Below, in pieces: positions 34,221-42,159 of a stretch of DNA of 64,000 nucleotides (position 1 is the first letter of the stretch; every line of letters begins with the position of its first letter). The stretch spans positions 248,001 through 312,000 of the forward strand of contig CAVPIA010000008.1 in NCBI GenBank assembly GCA_963704875.1, given 5' to 3'. The stretch comes from CAMYOC01 sp963704875. Its GTDB lineage: Bacteria; Pseudomonadota; Gammaproteobacteria; Steroidobacterales; XN24. The notes beneath the pieces were generated by a model. That model made no database searches, had not been told where the DNA came from, and saw only the letters and a program-made list of their open reading frames with translations. Both the position numbers and the translations under genes were made by a program.

Positions 34221-35378
34221 ATGACAGAAAAAGAAACTGCCACCAACGACGAAACCGAAGTCAAAACCAAAGCCGAGGCCGAAGTCGAAGTCGAAGCATC
34301 ACCCTCGCCAGACGATCCCCTGCGCCGCTGGACGCTGATCGTGAGCGCGGTGATCGTCGGGCTGCTGTGCTGGTACCTGGTGGCCGACCGTCTTACGCCG
34401 TTTTCGAGCCAGGCCCGGGTAAAGGCCTACATTGTGCCGATCGCGCCGCAGGTCTCCGGGCGCGTGGTGGCGGTGAATGTAAGAAATAACCAGCTGGTCG
34501 AGGAAGGCGACGTTCTGGTCGCCATCGATCCGAGCAGCTACGAACTCAACAGGCGCTCAGCAGAAGCGGGACTCACCGCGGCACGGCAGGAACTGGGTGC
34601 GGCCACCGCGGCGGTGGAATCAGCCAGAGCCGGTGTCGATGCCGCGCGCGCCAATTTGCTCAAGGCGCAACAGGACGCAGACCGTCTCGAACGGATCTAT
34701 CAGGAGGATCCGGGCGCGGTCTCCGAGCGGCGGGTGCAGGCGGCACGCGCCACGCTGGAAGGTGCCATCAGTAAGCTGGCGCAGGCCCAGGCCAACGTCG
34801 AGCAGGCGCTGCAGCAGCAGGGCGATCTCGGCGACCAGAACATGCGCATCTTGTCCGCCACGGCCACGCTTGAACAGGCCGAGCTGGATCTTGAGCGGAC
34901 TCGCATCCGTGCGCCGGGCCGCGGGCTGGTCACCGACCTGGCCGTGGACCGCGGCAATTTCGCCCAGCCGGGCCAGCCATTGATGACCTTTATTGCTATC
35001 CATGATTTGTGGATTCAGGCGGACTTCACCGAGAACAACCTGGGCAACGTGAAACCAGGAGACCGCGTCGCGCTGGTGCTCGACGTGCAGCCGGGTCAGG
35101 TGTTTGAAGGCACGGTGCGCAATGTCGGTTATGGCGTCGCCACCAGCAACGACGCCCTCGGCACACTGCCGACGATCGACAACGATCCCAACTGGCTGCG
35201 CAGCGCGCAGCGCTTTCCGGTCATCGTAGATTTTGACCCGGGCACGCTGGATGTGCCGCTGGGTGTGCGAGTGGGCTCTCAGGCTACAGTGATTATTTAT
35301 ACCGGCGATCGATGGCTTTTGAACTGGATCGGCTCGATGTATATACGGCTTAACAGCATCCTGAGCTATGCCTACTGA
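34221..35378 (+). CDS. HlyD/EmrA-like membrane fusion (periplasmic adaptor) protein
   Basis: A 385-residue adaptor linking an inner membrane pump to the outer membrane channel. An acidic cytoplasmic N-terminus (residues 1-35) is followed by one membrane segment (LIVSAVIVGLLCWYLVA) and a biotinyl-lipoyl half (VSGRVVAVNVRNNQLVEEGDVL). Next come a long alpha-hairpin and the second half (IRAPGRGLVTDLAVDRGNF). It resembles EmrA/AaeA-type adaptors. Its end overlaps the next gene by 11 nt. Confidence 0.88.
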   Translation: MTEKETATNDETEVKTKAEAEVEVEASPSPDDPLRRWTLIVSAVIVGLLCWYLVADRLTPFSSQARVKAYIVPIAPQVSGRVVAVNVRNNQLVEEGDVLVAIDPSSYELNRRSAEAGLTAARQELGAATAAVESARAGVDAARANLLKAQQDADRLERIYQEDPGAVSERRVQAARATLEGAISKLAQAQANVEQALQQQGDLGDQNMRILSATATLEQAELDLERTRIRAPGRGLVTDLAVDRGNFAQPGQPLMTFIAIHDLWIQADFTENNLGNVKPGDRVALVLDVQPGQVFEGTVRNVGYGVATSNDALGTLPTIDNDPNWLRSAQRFPVIVDFDPGTLDVPLGVRVGSQATVIIYTGDRWLLNWIGSMYIRLNSILSYAY

Positions 35379-36450
35379 AACAACGCGTACGCTGGCTCAG
35401 CAGCGGATCATCCGTTTTGCGGTCGGCACCGCGATCGCGCTGTGGTTCTCGCAAGCGTTTGGCTGGCCTTTCTCTTTTCTGGCGGCCGTGTTCGCCGCCA
35501 CCTTTCTCGGGCTGCCGCTACCGGCACCAGGTCTGAAAGGCGGCATCATGTTCATGCTGATCCTGGCCGCCGCGATGGGGCTCGGGCTCGCGATGCTGCT
35601 GCCGCTCAACGAGCAGCCCCTGGCCGGCGTCACGCTGCTGACCCTGCTGTTCTTCGGGCTGTTTTATTACGGGCTGCGCGGCGGCAGTCCGCTGGTCGCA
35701 GCGCTTGCGACCGCCGGACTTGCTGCCATCCCGGTGGTCGGTGCAATCAGTATCCCGGCTGCCGTCGCGGTCGCCAAAAGCCTGATGGTGGCCGGTGGCG
35801 TGGCCATGCTCGCGATGTGGCTCGCCCACGCGATCTTCCCTGATCCGCCCAGACCCGCCGGACCGATGCCCGCCGCCCGCCCGGCGGTACTGCCGGACAG
35901 CCGGGCTGCCGCACGGCTTGCGGTGCGCTCCACGCTGGTTGTGATGCCGGTGATCCTGTGGCTGCTGGCATCCGGCAACCTCGCCTATATCGCCGTCGCG
36001 CTCAAAGTCGCATCGCTGGGTCAGCAGGCAAGCACCGGTGGTACGCGACAGGCGGGTCGCGACCTGCTGGTCTCCACTGCGATCGGTGGCGTGGCCGCGG
36101 TCGCAATCTGGATGATCCTGACGATCTGGCCAAGCCTGCTGATCTACACCCTGCTGACCTTACTATGCGGACTGATCCTCGGCCGGCGCATTTTCGCTGG
36201 GCCGGCGTTCGCGCCCGGCGGGCAGGTCTACTCTTACGCTGTCGTCACGATGCTGATTATCCTCGGACCCGCCGTGATGGACTCCGGCGACGCCGCGGGG
36301 GGCCGGCTGACCGAGCGTATCCTGATGTTCGCTGGCGCTACCGTTTATGCGGTGTTCGCGGTCGCAATCTTCGATGCGGTGATCAAACCGCATGCACCTG
36401 CCAAAGAACGTCACAGCAGTGCCCCGGCCGAAAGTGGCGCCACGCCCTGA
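35368..36450 (+). CDS. DUF2955/FUSC-type inner membrane transport protein
   Basis: A 360-residue protein with about ten membrane segments in two similar halves and a Pro-rich linker near residues 165-180. This topology is seen in DUF2955 and aromatic-acid-exporter-like (FUSC) families. With the adaptor and channel encoded just before, it probably forms a tripartite export system; the substrate is unknown. It is the last gene before the tRNA-flanked island. Confidence 0.78.
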   Translation: MPTETTRTLAQQRIIRFAVGTAIALWFSQAFGWPFSFLAAVFAATFLGLPLPAPGLKGGIMFMLILAAAMGLGLAMLLPLNEQPLAGVTLLTLLFFGLFYYGLRGGSPLVAALATAGLAAIPVVGAISIPAAVAVAKSLMVAGGVAMLAMWLAHAIFPDPPRPAGPMPAARPAVLPDSRAAARLAVRSTLVVMPVILWLLASGNLAYIAVALKVASLGQQASTGGTRQAGRDLLVSTAIGGVAAVAIWMILTIWPSLLIYTLLTLLCGLILGRRIFAGPAFAPGGQVYSYAVVTMLIILGPAVMDSGDAAGGRLTERILMFAGATVYAVFAVAIFDAVIKPHAPAKERHSSAPAESGATP

Positions 36451-36555
36451 ACCGCAGACAACAGTCGAGCACCGCCCGTTCAACCCGACTCAGGCACGGG
36501 TCTCATTGATCGAATGCCGGGCGTAGTGCGCAGAACCTTGATGTTTTGAGATTTA

Positions 36556-36591
36556 GTGCCGGGGAGAGGGTCCGAACCTCCGACCCATGCA
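36556..36591 (-). repeat. Partial copy of the tRNA-Thr 3' end (probable att remnant)
   Basis: 36 bp match the 3' part (T arm and acceptor) of the tRNA-Thr at 49417-49492 with three mismatches, in the same orientation. The CCA-proximal end reads AGTGCCGGGGAGAGG against GGTGCCGGGGAGAGG in the tRNA. A 3'-end duplication of this kind is what site-specific integration into a tRNA gene leaves at the far end of an island. Confidence 0.8.
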
Positions 36592-36716
36592 CGCCAAGTG
36601 TAGAGGTCAGTCGTGCCGGGTGAGACCTGGAGACTCATCGATCAGTGGGATTCCAACAGAAACTCCAGGCTGCCGAAATTCACCGCCCATGCCGAGTGTC
36701 CGCTTTCGGCCAGATG

Positions 36717-36809
36717 TGGTCGTTGCCAATACTGTGTTTCGGCGTCTCGGAGATGGGGCCAGTCACCATGATTACCGCGATCGAAACCTAAAAGACAAGG
36801 TGACTGTCC
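36717..36809 (+). repeat. Dispersed island repeat, copy A
   Basis: About 93 bp related to segments at 47478-47577 and 48655-48758, in the same orientation. Shared blocks include TTTCGGCGTCTCGGAGATGG, CCAGTCACCATGATTACC and a GGTCACTGTCC-like end. In one minus-strand frame all copies read (F)DxGNHGDWPHLRD-ETQYW, so it may descend from a coding sequence. Confidence 0.75.
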
Positions 36810-36869
36810 AATAATTACTATAGAAAGATGCCTGACTCGCGATAGACGGAAAGACCCCTATTCCATCCC

Positions 36870-37154
36870 TCATGGCATGATCCGCCACAACTGCACCAGA
36901 ACCGCACCCAATAAGAGCCACGTGGCGACCGTCAAGAAAAGACAACTAACTCGCGTCCAACCGTGGACTGATGGCCAGTAACGGAACCACAGCACGTGGC
37001 CGAATAAAAAGTCCATCTTTCGAAAGCCATTCCAAAATAGCGGAGGTCTACCGAGGTCGGCGTAGTACTTCGGTTGATTCCTTGATATCAAAAAAATGCT
37101 CAGCTCAGCGAGCACCACGCAGATAACAACCAAAATGAGGAACCCAGACAGCAT
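36870..37154 (-). CDS. Small two-segment membrane protein, putative immunity protein (cassette 5)
   Basis: A 94-residue protein: an N-terminal membrane helix (LSGFLILVVICVVLAELSIF), a soluble middle (QPKYYADLGRPPLFWNGF) and a second helix (LFLTVATWLLLGAVLVQLW). The layout is loosely like UspB-type proteins. Its ATG overlaps the stop of the Rhs-tip gene (TAATG), so translation is coupled. That coupling and the Rhs context are the only reasons for calling it immunity. No specific family is recognised. Confidence 0.65.
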   Translation of the reverse strand: MLSGFLILVVICVVLAELSIFLISRNQPKYYADLGRPPLFWNGFRKMDFLFGHVLWFRYWPSVHGWTRVSCLFLTVATWLLLGAVLVQLWRIMP

Positions 37155-37747
37155 TAATGGCCGCCGCATCCGCACTCGATCTGCGTTGAATTTACGAGTT
37201 CAGTGCTACCATGGAAATCGAATATGGCTCCTTCGTAACCGCCGAACCCCCCGAAGTTTAAACCGAACGCATGCCCTAATCGAATCGCAGATACAGAGAT
37301 GCCACCAGGGGCCCCGAGCGCGCCCCCCGTAAGGCTAAACGACGATTCGAATGCAGAATTGAGATTGGAGGGTGACGGGTGCGGGAATCGATCTCTTAGC
37401 CTTATGGAAGACCCACTCAGGCCGAAAGGCACCCCGAAAGTATATCCGGCGCCGATGCCGGACAGTTCCACCACATAGGCTTCGTTGTCAACGCACTCCG
37501 AAGTCAGAGTCACGCCGATGCGTACACCGCCCAAGATCTCGCCGACAGAAACCGACCGAATATTGCCGCGCCACTCGACCAGGCCCAGCGGATCTATGTT
37601 TACGACGGGGTTATGCCCAGCGTACCCGTGGGTATTCAGCCCCCCGGCCAACCCGATTGGATCGGATTCCAAATACCGCCCCGTACTCGGGTCATAGGTT
37701 CTGAAGTAGTTGTAGACTAAACTAATAGTGCCTCCGCTTTCTTGCAT
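37154..37747 (-). CDS. Orphan Rhs C-terminal tip, unknown effector domain (cassette 5)
   Basis: A 197-residue ORF. After about 10 residues it reads YNYFRTYDPSTGRYLESD and ...VNIDPLGL, the end of an Rhs core just before the variable tip. The remaining roughly 140 residues are Gly/Ser-rich beta-like sequence (SGIGAGYTFGVPFGLSG; GGFGGYEGAIFDFHG) ending in IECGCGGH. No toxin family is recognised. The rest of the Rhs protein is missing, so this is a detached tip. Its 5' end overlaps the preceding HEAT lipoprotein gene by 26 nt. Confidence 0.7.
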   Translation of the reverse strand: MQESGGTISLVYNYFRTYDPSTGRYLESDPIGLAGGLNTHGYAGHNPVVNIDPLGLVEWRGNIRSVSVGEILGGVRIGVTLTSECVDNEAYVVELSGIGAGYTFGVPFGLSGSSIRLRDRFPHPSPSNLNSAFESSFSLTGGALGAPGGISVSAIRLGHAFGLNFGGFGGYEGAIFDFHGSTELVNSTQIECGCGGH

Positions 37748-38297
37748 CCTCCAATGATCGGACGATTCCTGTTTTCTCTAGCCATTCATCACGGCTGAAT
37801 TTCAGAATTTGGCTCGAGACTCTCGTCAAGCACTCGGGCAACTCCTGTTGCACTGATTCCATATATTGTTGTGCCAATTCACGTCCCGCATCCCAGTCTA
37901 TCTGCGCCACCGCTTGAGTACTGACGCAGCGTATGTATCCCGGTTCTGATGTTGACTCTGCAAGAATCTCAAGAGTCGGTATCGCAGACGGATCTCCGAT
38001 ATTTCCCAGTGCTTGAATCGCGTATCGCCTCTTCACCATGTCGGTCTTGACTATCTGTTCAAGAATCACTGGAACTACATCAGTGCCGGCCACAATCAAC
38101 GGGTCCATCAAGGTATCCTCAGCCCCGTCGTAAGCATAGAACTCGTCAAGCGCCATCGCCGGATCGACCCCGATATGTGGTTCGTCGGCACTGCATGCTG
38201 CGAACACAGCAAGGCACGTCGTAACAATGACTAGTGGCCACACCAGCCGGTCCACAATTCGCTGTTTCACAATTCGCTGTTTCACAATCACTCTCAT
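37722..38297 (-). CDS. HEAT-repeat lipoprotein, putative immunity protein (cassette 4)
   Basis: A 191-residue protein with a membrane-export segment and lipobox (LAVFAAC, Cys near residue 35) followed by HEAT-like helices (VKRRYAIQALGNIGDPSAIPTLEILAES). A lipidated periplasmic or outer-membrane location fits protection from a periplasmic toxin. It follows the L,D-transpeptidase-like Rhs tip by 21 nt and has a good RBS (AGGGG). The N-terminal KQRIV-KQRIV comes from a 15-bp tandem duplication. Confidence 0.65.
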   Translation of the reverse strand: MRVIVKQRIVKQRIVDRLVWPLVIVTTCLAVFAACSADEPHIGVDPAMALDEFYAYDGAEDTLMDPLIVAGTDVVPVILEQIVKTDMVKRRYAIQALGNIGDPSAIPTLEILAESTSEPGYIRCVSTQAVAQIDWDAGRELAQQYMESVQQELPECLTRVSSQILKFSRDEWLEKTGIVRSLEDARKRRHY

Positions 38298-38318
38298 TCT
38301 TAGCCCCTGGGCGACCTG

Positions 38319-39707
38319 CTATCTGACAGTAAGTTCCACCCGGTTGTCCGGATCTGCTTGAAGGTCCCTGAGAAGCTGATTGTGGCCCCAAGGAATTGGA
38401 AATGTGTTGCCGTCGAATTGAATGCAGCCTCTCGATCCATCGAACAAACCACCGTGCAGATAGAAGCCAGTTCGACCTTGCCGCTCAGTTGACGGATAGG
38501 GATAAATCCGTACTCGCCAGTCGCCCCAATCACCTTGGGCGGGATCGTCTCCGAAGTTGCGCCGCCAGTCCCCTCTGAAATTGGGATTATCGATCTGCGT
38601 CGTATCTATATAGAACTTTCCTCGCGGAATCGGACCCTTGTTTTCCCCAAATTCGCATTTCGATTCATTCATGCACTCACCAGTGCCCGACGCCGCATCA
38701 ATCGAGTATGGGTCTCTACCGTCGATTTCCGGATCAACGTTGAGGATGCCTTGATCCACTAGAAATTCGAGAGTGGTCAGACCCAAGGGATCGATCGCTG
38801 AGAGCGGATTCCCGCCTACATATGCATACGTATTTGGCCCTGCCGCGAGCCCGATCGGATCGCTCTCCAGATACCTTCCCGTACTCGGGTCATAAGTCCT
38901 GAAGTAGTTGTAATGCAGCCCCGTCTCGCCATCGAAGTACTGCCCCGGGAAGCGCAAATTCAGTGTCACAGGGACACCGTCCTGATCCGGATCCTCGTCC
39001 ACGGTGGCCGCACCGAAGGGATCATAGACCGCCGTCCATACACGGGTGCCGGATTCATCACTCAGCGCCCGCGGGGTGCCCAGATGATCGTTATGGACGT
39101 AATAGAGGGCATCCGCGCCATGATCCAGCACCGCCAGCGGCTGACTTTTCAGATAGACAAGCTCCCGGACGGGCTGGCCGGTGTCATCAAGGATAGCCAG
39201 CAACTTCCCGCCCAATCCGTAGCGGTACTCGAAACTCTCCCCGCCTGCGTCCTTGCGCACCCGCTGGCCAAGGCCGTTGTAGGCATACTCGCCCAGGATC
39301 GTCACCGTCCCGTCGTCCGAGGTCGCCCGGATCAGGCGGTTGCGGGCATCGTACTCATAGCCCAGATCCGGCGCCCCGACGGTGCTGCTCTTGGCGGTGA
39401 TGCTGCCGTTGGCATCGTGGGTGTAGGTCCAGAAGGCGTCGCTCTTCGGCTTGTTCTTGGGCTTTCTCCTGGAGTTCTTCGGATAGGTGGTGATGGTAGT
39501 TTCGCCGTCGGCTACTAGCTGCCTGCGGTTGCCGTTGCGATTGACGTTGTAATCGCGATCCCCGAACGGGCCGCTGGCTACGTCCAGTTGGTCGAGGTTG
39601 TCGTAGGTGCCATTAGCCAACTTCGGGCTCGGCAGCTCGGGCGATAGGCATAAAGTTACCACCGGCACCGTTTTGCCTAAAGTTACCACCGGCACCGTTT
39701 TCCCCAA
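38319..39707 (-). CDS. Truncated Rhs protein with L,D-transpeptidase-like tip (cassette 4)
   Basis: A 462-residue ORF. Residues about 30-320 are the last part of an Rhs core: WTYTHDANGSITAKS, EYAYNGLGQRVRKD, YYVHNDHLGTPRALSDESG, YNYFRTYDPSTGRYLESD, AIDPLGL. The tip has KGPIPRGKFYI and FYLHGGLFDGSRGCIQFDG, the His...Ser-x-Gly-Cys signature of YkuD/DUF2778-type L,D-transpeptidases. Such tips (for example Tlde1) attack peptidoglycan metabolism in the periplasm. The N-terminal Rhs part is lacking and the ORF begins in 27-bp repeats. Confidence 0.75.
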   Translation of the reverse strand: MGKTVPVVTLGKTVPVVTLCLSPELPSPKLANGTYDNLDQLDVASGPFGDRDYNVNRNGNRRQLVADGETTITTYPKNSRRKPKNKPKSDAFWTYTHDANGSITAKSSTVGAPDLGYEYDARNRLIRATSDDGTVTILGEYAYNGLGQRVRKDAGGESFEYRYGLGGKLLAILDDTGQPVRELVYLKSQPLAVLDHGADALYYVHNDHLGTPRALSDESGTRVWTAVYDPFGAATVDEDPDQDGVPVTLNLRFPGQYFDGETGLHYNYFRTYDPSTGRYLESDPIGLAAGPNTYAYVGGNPLSAIDPLGLTTLEFLVDQGILNVDPEIDGRDPYSIDAASGTGECMNESKCEFGENKGPIPRGKFYIDTTQIDNPNFRGDWRRNFGDDPAQGDWGDWRVRIYPYPSTERQGRTGFYLHGGLFDGSRGCIQFDGNTFPIPWGHNQLLRDLQADPDNRVELTVR

Positions 39708-39731
39708 GTTACCACCGGCACCGTTTTCCCC
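39652..39731 (-). repeat. Three tandem 26-27 bp repeats at an Rhs junction
   Basis: Three consecutive units with the core AAGTTACCACCGGCACCGTT at 39652-39678, 39679-39705 and 39706-39731. A single related copy lies at 43022-43047, at the start of another Rhs fragment. Read on the minus strand they give KTVPVVTL or ENGAGGN. They mark the 5' boundary of two Rhs fragments and look like a junction or insertion scar, not a CRISPR. Confidence 0.8.
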
Positions 39732-39732
39732 G

Positions 39733-39778
39733 GGTACCGCCCCATATTCGGATCATAAGTCCTGAAGTAGTTGTAATT
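39733..39778 (-). repeat. Orphan fragment of the Rhs core end
   Basis: About 46 bp on the minus strand read YNYFRTYDPNMGRYPG, the same core-end segment that introduces every tip in the island, but with no tip behind it; it runs directly into the 27-bp repeats. It is a scar of a lost or displaced cassette. Confidence 0.7.
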
Positions 39779-39793
39779 TGTTTGCGCCAGATC

Positions 39794-40264
39794 CTAGGTT
39801 TCCAATCCTTTGAAAACCTTGGCTGGCAAGATCTCGTTTATCTTCCTCCGAAACTGTTGGAAATCGTTGCGGCGGAACGGCTTTGTGTTGATCAAAATTA
39901 TGTCATCAGTTTTCGATCGGATTTCGAGCCTTGGGACGCTCAATCTCGGACCGAAAAGCGGCCAAAAGACCCGGACCATCCTGACACATACAATGTCGCA
40001 TACCTCGAATTTGGTCATCTTGTAAAAGCCATCTCGGTATTCTAATGAAGTGCCGTCAATAACTAACTTAAACCCACTCAGCCACCCGGTCATGCCGAAT
40101 CCCACGAGCGCAGCGATTGCCCCGCCGAGCATTACGTTTGGAGCGCCGCCTTTCAGATAGAGCATCAGATAAAAAATCGCAAGAAGATACCAGATGCCCG
40201 TCAAGACTACGTAAGCGCCAATTCCAGCGGCAAATTGCAGTCTCTCGGCCGGGTCTACTGGCAT
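39794..40264 (-). CDS. Membrane protein with PH-like domain, putative immunity protein (cassette 3)
   Basis: A 156-residue protein: two membrane helices near the N-terminus (IGAYVVLTGIWYLLAIFYL; NVMLGGAIAALVGFGMTGWL) and a C-terminal soluble domain with YRDGFYKMTKFEVCDI, like bacterial PH-type (YcxB/DUF304-like) domains. The ATG at 40264 overlaps the stop of the upstream Rhs tip by 10 nt. The region is AT-richer than the flanks. Immunity is inferred from coupling and membrane location. Confidence 0.65.
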   Translation of the reverse strand: MPVDPAERLQFAAGIGAYVVLTGIWYLLAIFYLMLYLKGGAPNVMLGGAIAALVGFGMTGWLSGFKLVIDGTSLEYRDGFYKMTKFEVCDIVCVRMVRVFWPLFGPRLSVPRLEIRSKTDDIILINTKPFRRNDFQQFRRKINEILPAKVFKGLET

Positions 40265-41085
40265 CCACAGGACTCCGGTGTTGACGGATTCAACTGGCCC
40301 CAAAGGGACGACCCTAATGCTCCAGCGGCTGCCCCTTGACCCGCAGCGTGCTCATAGAATGCACCACCTGCCATCTTGCCCGCAGTCTGACCGCTCACAT
40401 TGTTGATTTGCCCGTTCGCTGCTTTTGTGGACATTTGTTGAAATACTTGGTACGCGCTCCCTCTCCCAGCATTTACTCCTTGAATTCTAGGTCGCCCCGG
40501 AATGAACCCAGTCGCAGCGCCAAACGATGTATCAAAAACGGCACTTCCATAATTGAACTCGCATTGCACGTCAGTAAGAATATTAAGGCCCTGTGAAGTT
40601 AAGTTTGCAGACAGACCTGCCGCGGCCCCAGCAAGGAACGGATTCGCGGTATACAAGAGCGTTTCGCCTCCAACGGCACCCCCTACAGCTGCACCGGCAT
40701 ATTCCTGCCACGAACTCAGATCCCATGTAATAAGGTCGCCAATCGCCCTTCCCGCGAGGCCAATTATGGCACCGCCGCCAGCGAATATTGCATCATCTAC
40801 TCCAGACCATAGGCCATATCGATCTATACGCCGTACCGGATTTCCGCCAACGTAGCCGTAAGTATTGAGACCACCGCCGAGGCCTATCGGGTCGGATTCC
40901 AGGTACCGCCCCGTACTCGGGTCATAAGTCCTGAAGTAGTTGTAAAGAACTCGGCCGTACGACGCTCGGCGACTACGTTTTCGATTTTCCCAACGCCGTC
41001 CGCGGCTTAGGATATTTCTGCGCCGACGCATGCGCCGCACAACGACTTTTTGGCCCAGACGCGACTTTTCGCTTAACACCGCCAT
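40255..41085 (-). CDS. Orphan Rhs tip with Gly-rich unknown effector domain (cassette 3)
   Basis: A 276-residue ORF. The first about 47 residues are Arg/Lys-rich and not Rhs-like. Then comes the core-end segment YNYFRTYDPSTGRYLESD ... RIDRYGL. The tip (about 180 residues) has glycine-zipper-like helices (AAVGGAVGGETLLYTANPF; FLAGAAAGLSANLTSQG), as in membrane-inserting toxins, and ends ESCGCQ. The function is unknown. It overlaps its putative immunity gene by 10 nt. The basic leader may be a chance extension that supplies a start codon. Confidence 0.65.
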   Translation of the reverse strand: MAVLSEKSRLGQKVVVRRMRRRRNILSRGRRWENRKRSRRASYGRVLYNYFRTYDPSTGRYLESDPIGLGGGLNTYGYVGGNPVRRIDRYGLWSGVDDAIFAGGGAIIGLAGRAIGDLITWDLSSWQEYAGAAVGGAVGGETLLYTANPFLAGAAAGLSANLTSQGLNILTDVQCEFNYGSAVFDTSFGAATGFIPGRPRIQGVNAGRGSAYQVFQQMSTKAANGQINNVSGQTAGKMAGGAFYEHAAGQGAAAGALGSSLWGQLNPSTPESCGCQ

Positions 41086-41163
41086 GCTAGGTATTGTATC
41101 CGCCTGACGTGATGAGCTAAACGCTCAACGACTGCATCGGTGAAATGCTCGGAAATCTCCGGT

Positions 41164-41604
41164 CTAGTCGTCAAGTTCGATGACGACTTCATCCCGTTTA
41201 TCCGGAACCGCCGGGTATCGCGTCAAAACACCGGTATCAGCCGAAAACTCCGCCAAGTACGCTTTCTCCCAACTCCGATCCATTACATACTCGCGGAGGC
41301 CCGGTTCGTCCTTATAGCCGACCATCTTGTTTTCGCTGAAGACGCTCACGGACCAGTCAGCCGCCCAGTCCTCTTGACAGGCGCCAATGTACGCACCAAG
41401 GTCTTGCAGTAGCTCTCGAGCCTTCGAGGTGTCTTCAACGTCATCAGCGCCGGCGGTCACAAATATCCTTTCGTTTGACCGGTCAATTCGTGTAATTCGC
41501 TCCGCTTCAAATTCAGAACAATCAACAGCAGCTGTTGAGGAACCGCAACCAAACAGCATTGCGTAGCACACCAAACTAACTGACGATTTCAGCTTCACGT
41601 TCAT
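41164..41604 (-). CDS. Small lipoprotein, putative immunity protein (cassette 2)
   Basis: A 146-residue protein with a lipoprotein signal (SSVSLVCYAMLFGC, Cys near residue 20) and an acidic soluble domain (DDVEDTSKARELLQDLG; WEKAYLAEFSADTGV). The frame is open upstream, but the ATG at 41604 overlaps the stop of the NlpC/P60-like tip (TAATG) and gives a proper signal peptide. A periplasmic lipoprotein is a plausible partner for a cell-wall peptidase toxin. No family is recognised. Confidence 0.65.
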   Translation of the reverse strand: MNVKLKSSVSLVCYAMLFGCGSSTAAVDCSEFEAERITRIDRSNERIFVTAGADDVEDTSKARELLQDLGAYIGACQEDWAADWSVSVFSENKMVGYKDEPGLREYVMDRSWEKAYLAEFSADTGVLTRYPAVPDKRDEVVIELDD

Positions 41605-42086
41605 TAATTCCAATCCTTGAAGTTCCACCGCCGTGGTACCTGATCCATGCCCAACGTCCCTGGGTTGATACCAGAAAATGGCCCACGCATTCGCTGCGGC
41701 ACAATTGGCGGAAGTGAACCTTGGTACCAAGTAATATCGGCGTCCGCGCAGCTGTCCGAGCATGACGACTCGGTGACAATGCGCGTATGCCCCATTGTCG
41801 AGTGATATCGAGTCATCAACAGATCTCCGGGCTGCAGCTGATTCAGGCTGATAGGAGATGAGTTATCAATTACATTTAGCGCCCCGAGATCTCGCATGGC
41901 TACCGTCTCGAATTGAGACGTGGACGTGAAATCATCGGATGCCGCACTGTAGTAATTCCATTGACCGTTCGCCCAGTACTTCAGATTCACCGGCAGGTTG
42001 TTTTGCGATGCGAACCGGATCAGGCCAAGAAGCCCGAGATCGGCACAGTCAATCTTCTTGTTGTAGTTTTGCACGAAGTTGCGCAT
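41604..42086 (-). CDS. NlpC/P60-like peptidase tip detached from its Rhs core (cassette 2)
   Basis: The open frame gives 160 residues from ATG 42086. The catalytic pattern is NlpC/P60-like: Cys in KIDCADLGLLGLIRFA, then LQPGDLLMTRYHSTMGHTRIV with the His. In this same frame, upstream codons with no stop back to about 42245 encode the Rhs core end (YLESD-IGLDGGLNTYGYVGGNP...VDPFGL). The tip was therefore once fused to the Rhs frame at 42160-43119 and is now separated by a 1-nt frameshift. Translation from the internal ATG is uncertain. Confidence 0.6.
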   Translation of the reverse strand: MRNFVQNYNKKIDCADLGLLGLIRFASQNNLPVNLKYWANGQWNYYSAASDDFTSTSQFETVAMRDLGALNVIDNSSPISLNQLQPGDLLMTRYHSTMGHTRIVTESSCSDSCADADITWYQGSLPPIVPQRMRGPFSGINPGTLGMDQVPRRWNFKDWN

Positions 42087-42159
42087 GAAATCAGAGTACG
42101 CCTGAATTTCATTCGATCCCCATTCGCCACGTATATCCCATGCGTCAAGACCGAAGGGA

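Larger units (their letters stand above)
36451..36869. other. Left island edge without genes: tRNA fragment and dispersed repeat
   Basis: About 420 nt between the DUF2955 gene and the first island gene. It holds the 36-bp tRNA-Thr 3'-end copy (36556-36591) and repeat copy A (36717-36809). Short ORFs here are read through these elements and are not supported as genes. Confidence 0.6.

Noticed and set aside
39652..39731. Tandem 27-bp repeats as a possible CRISPR
   Set aside because: Units are directly adjacent with no spacers and no cas genes are near; they lie at an Rhs junction.
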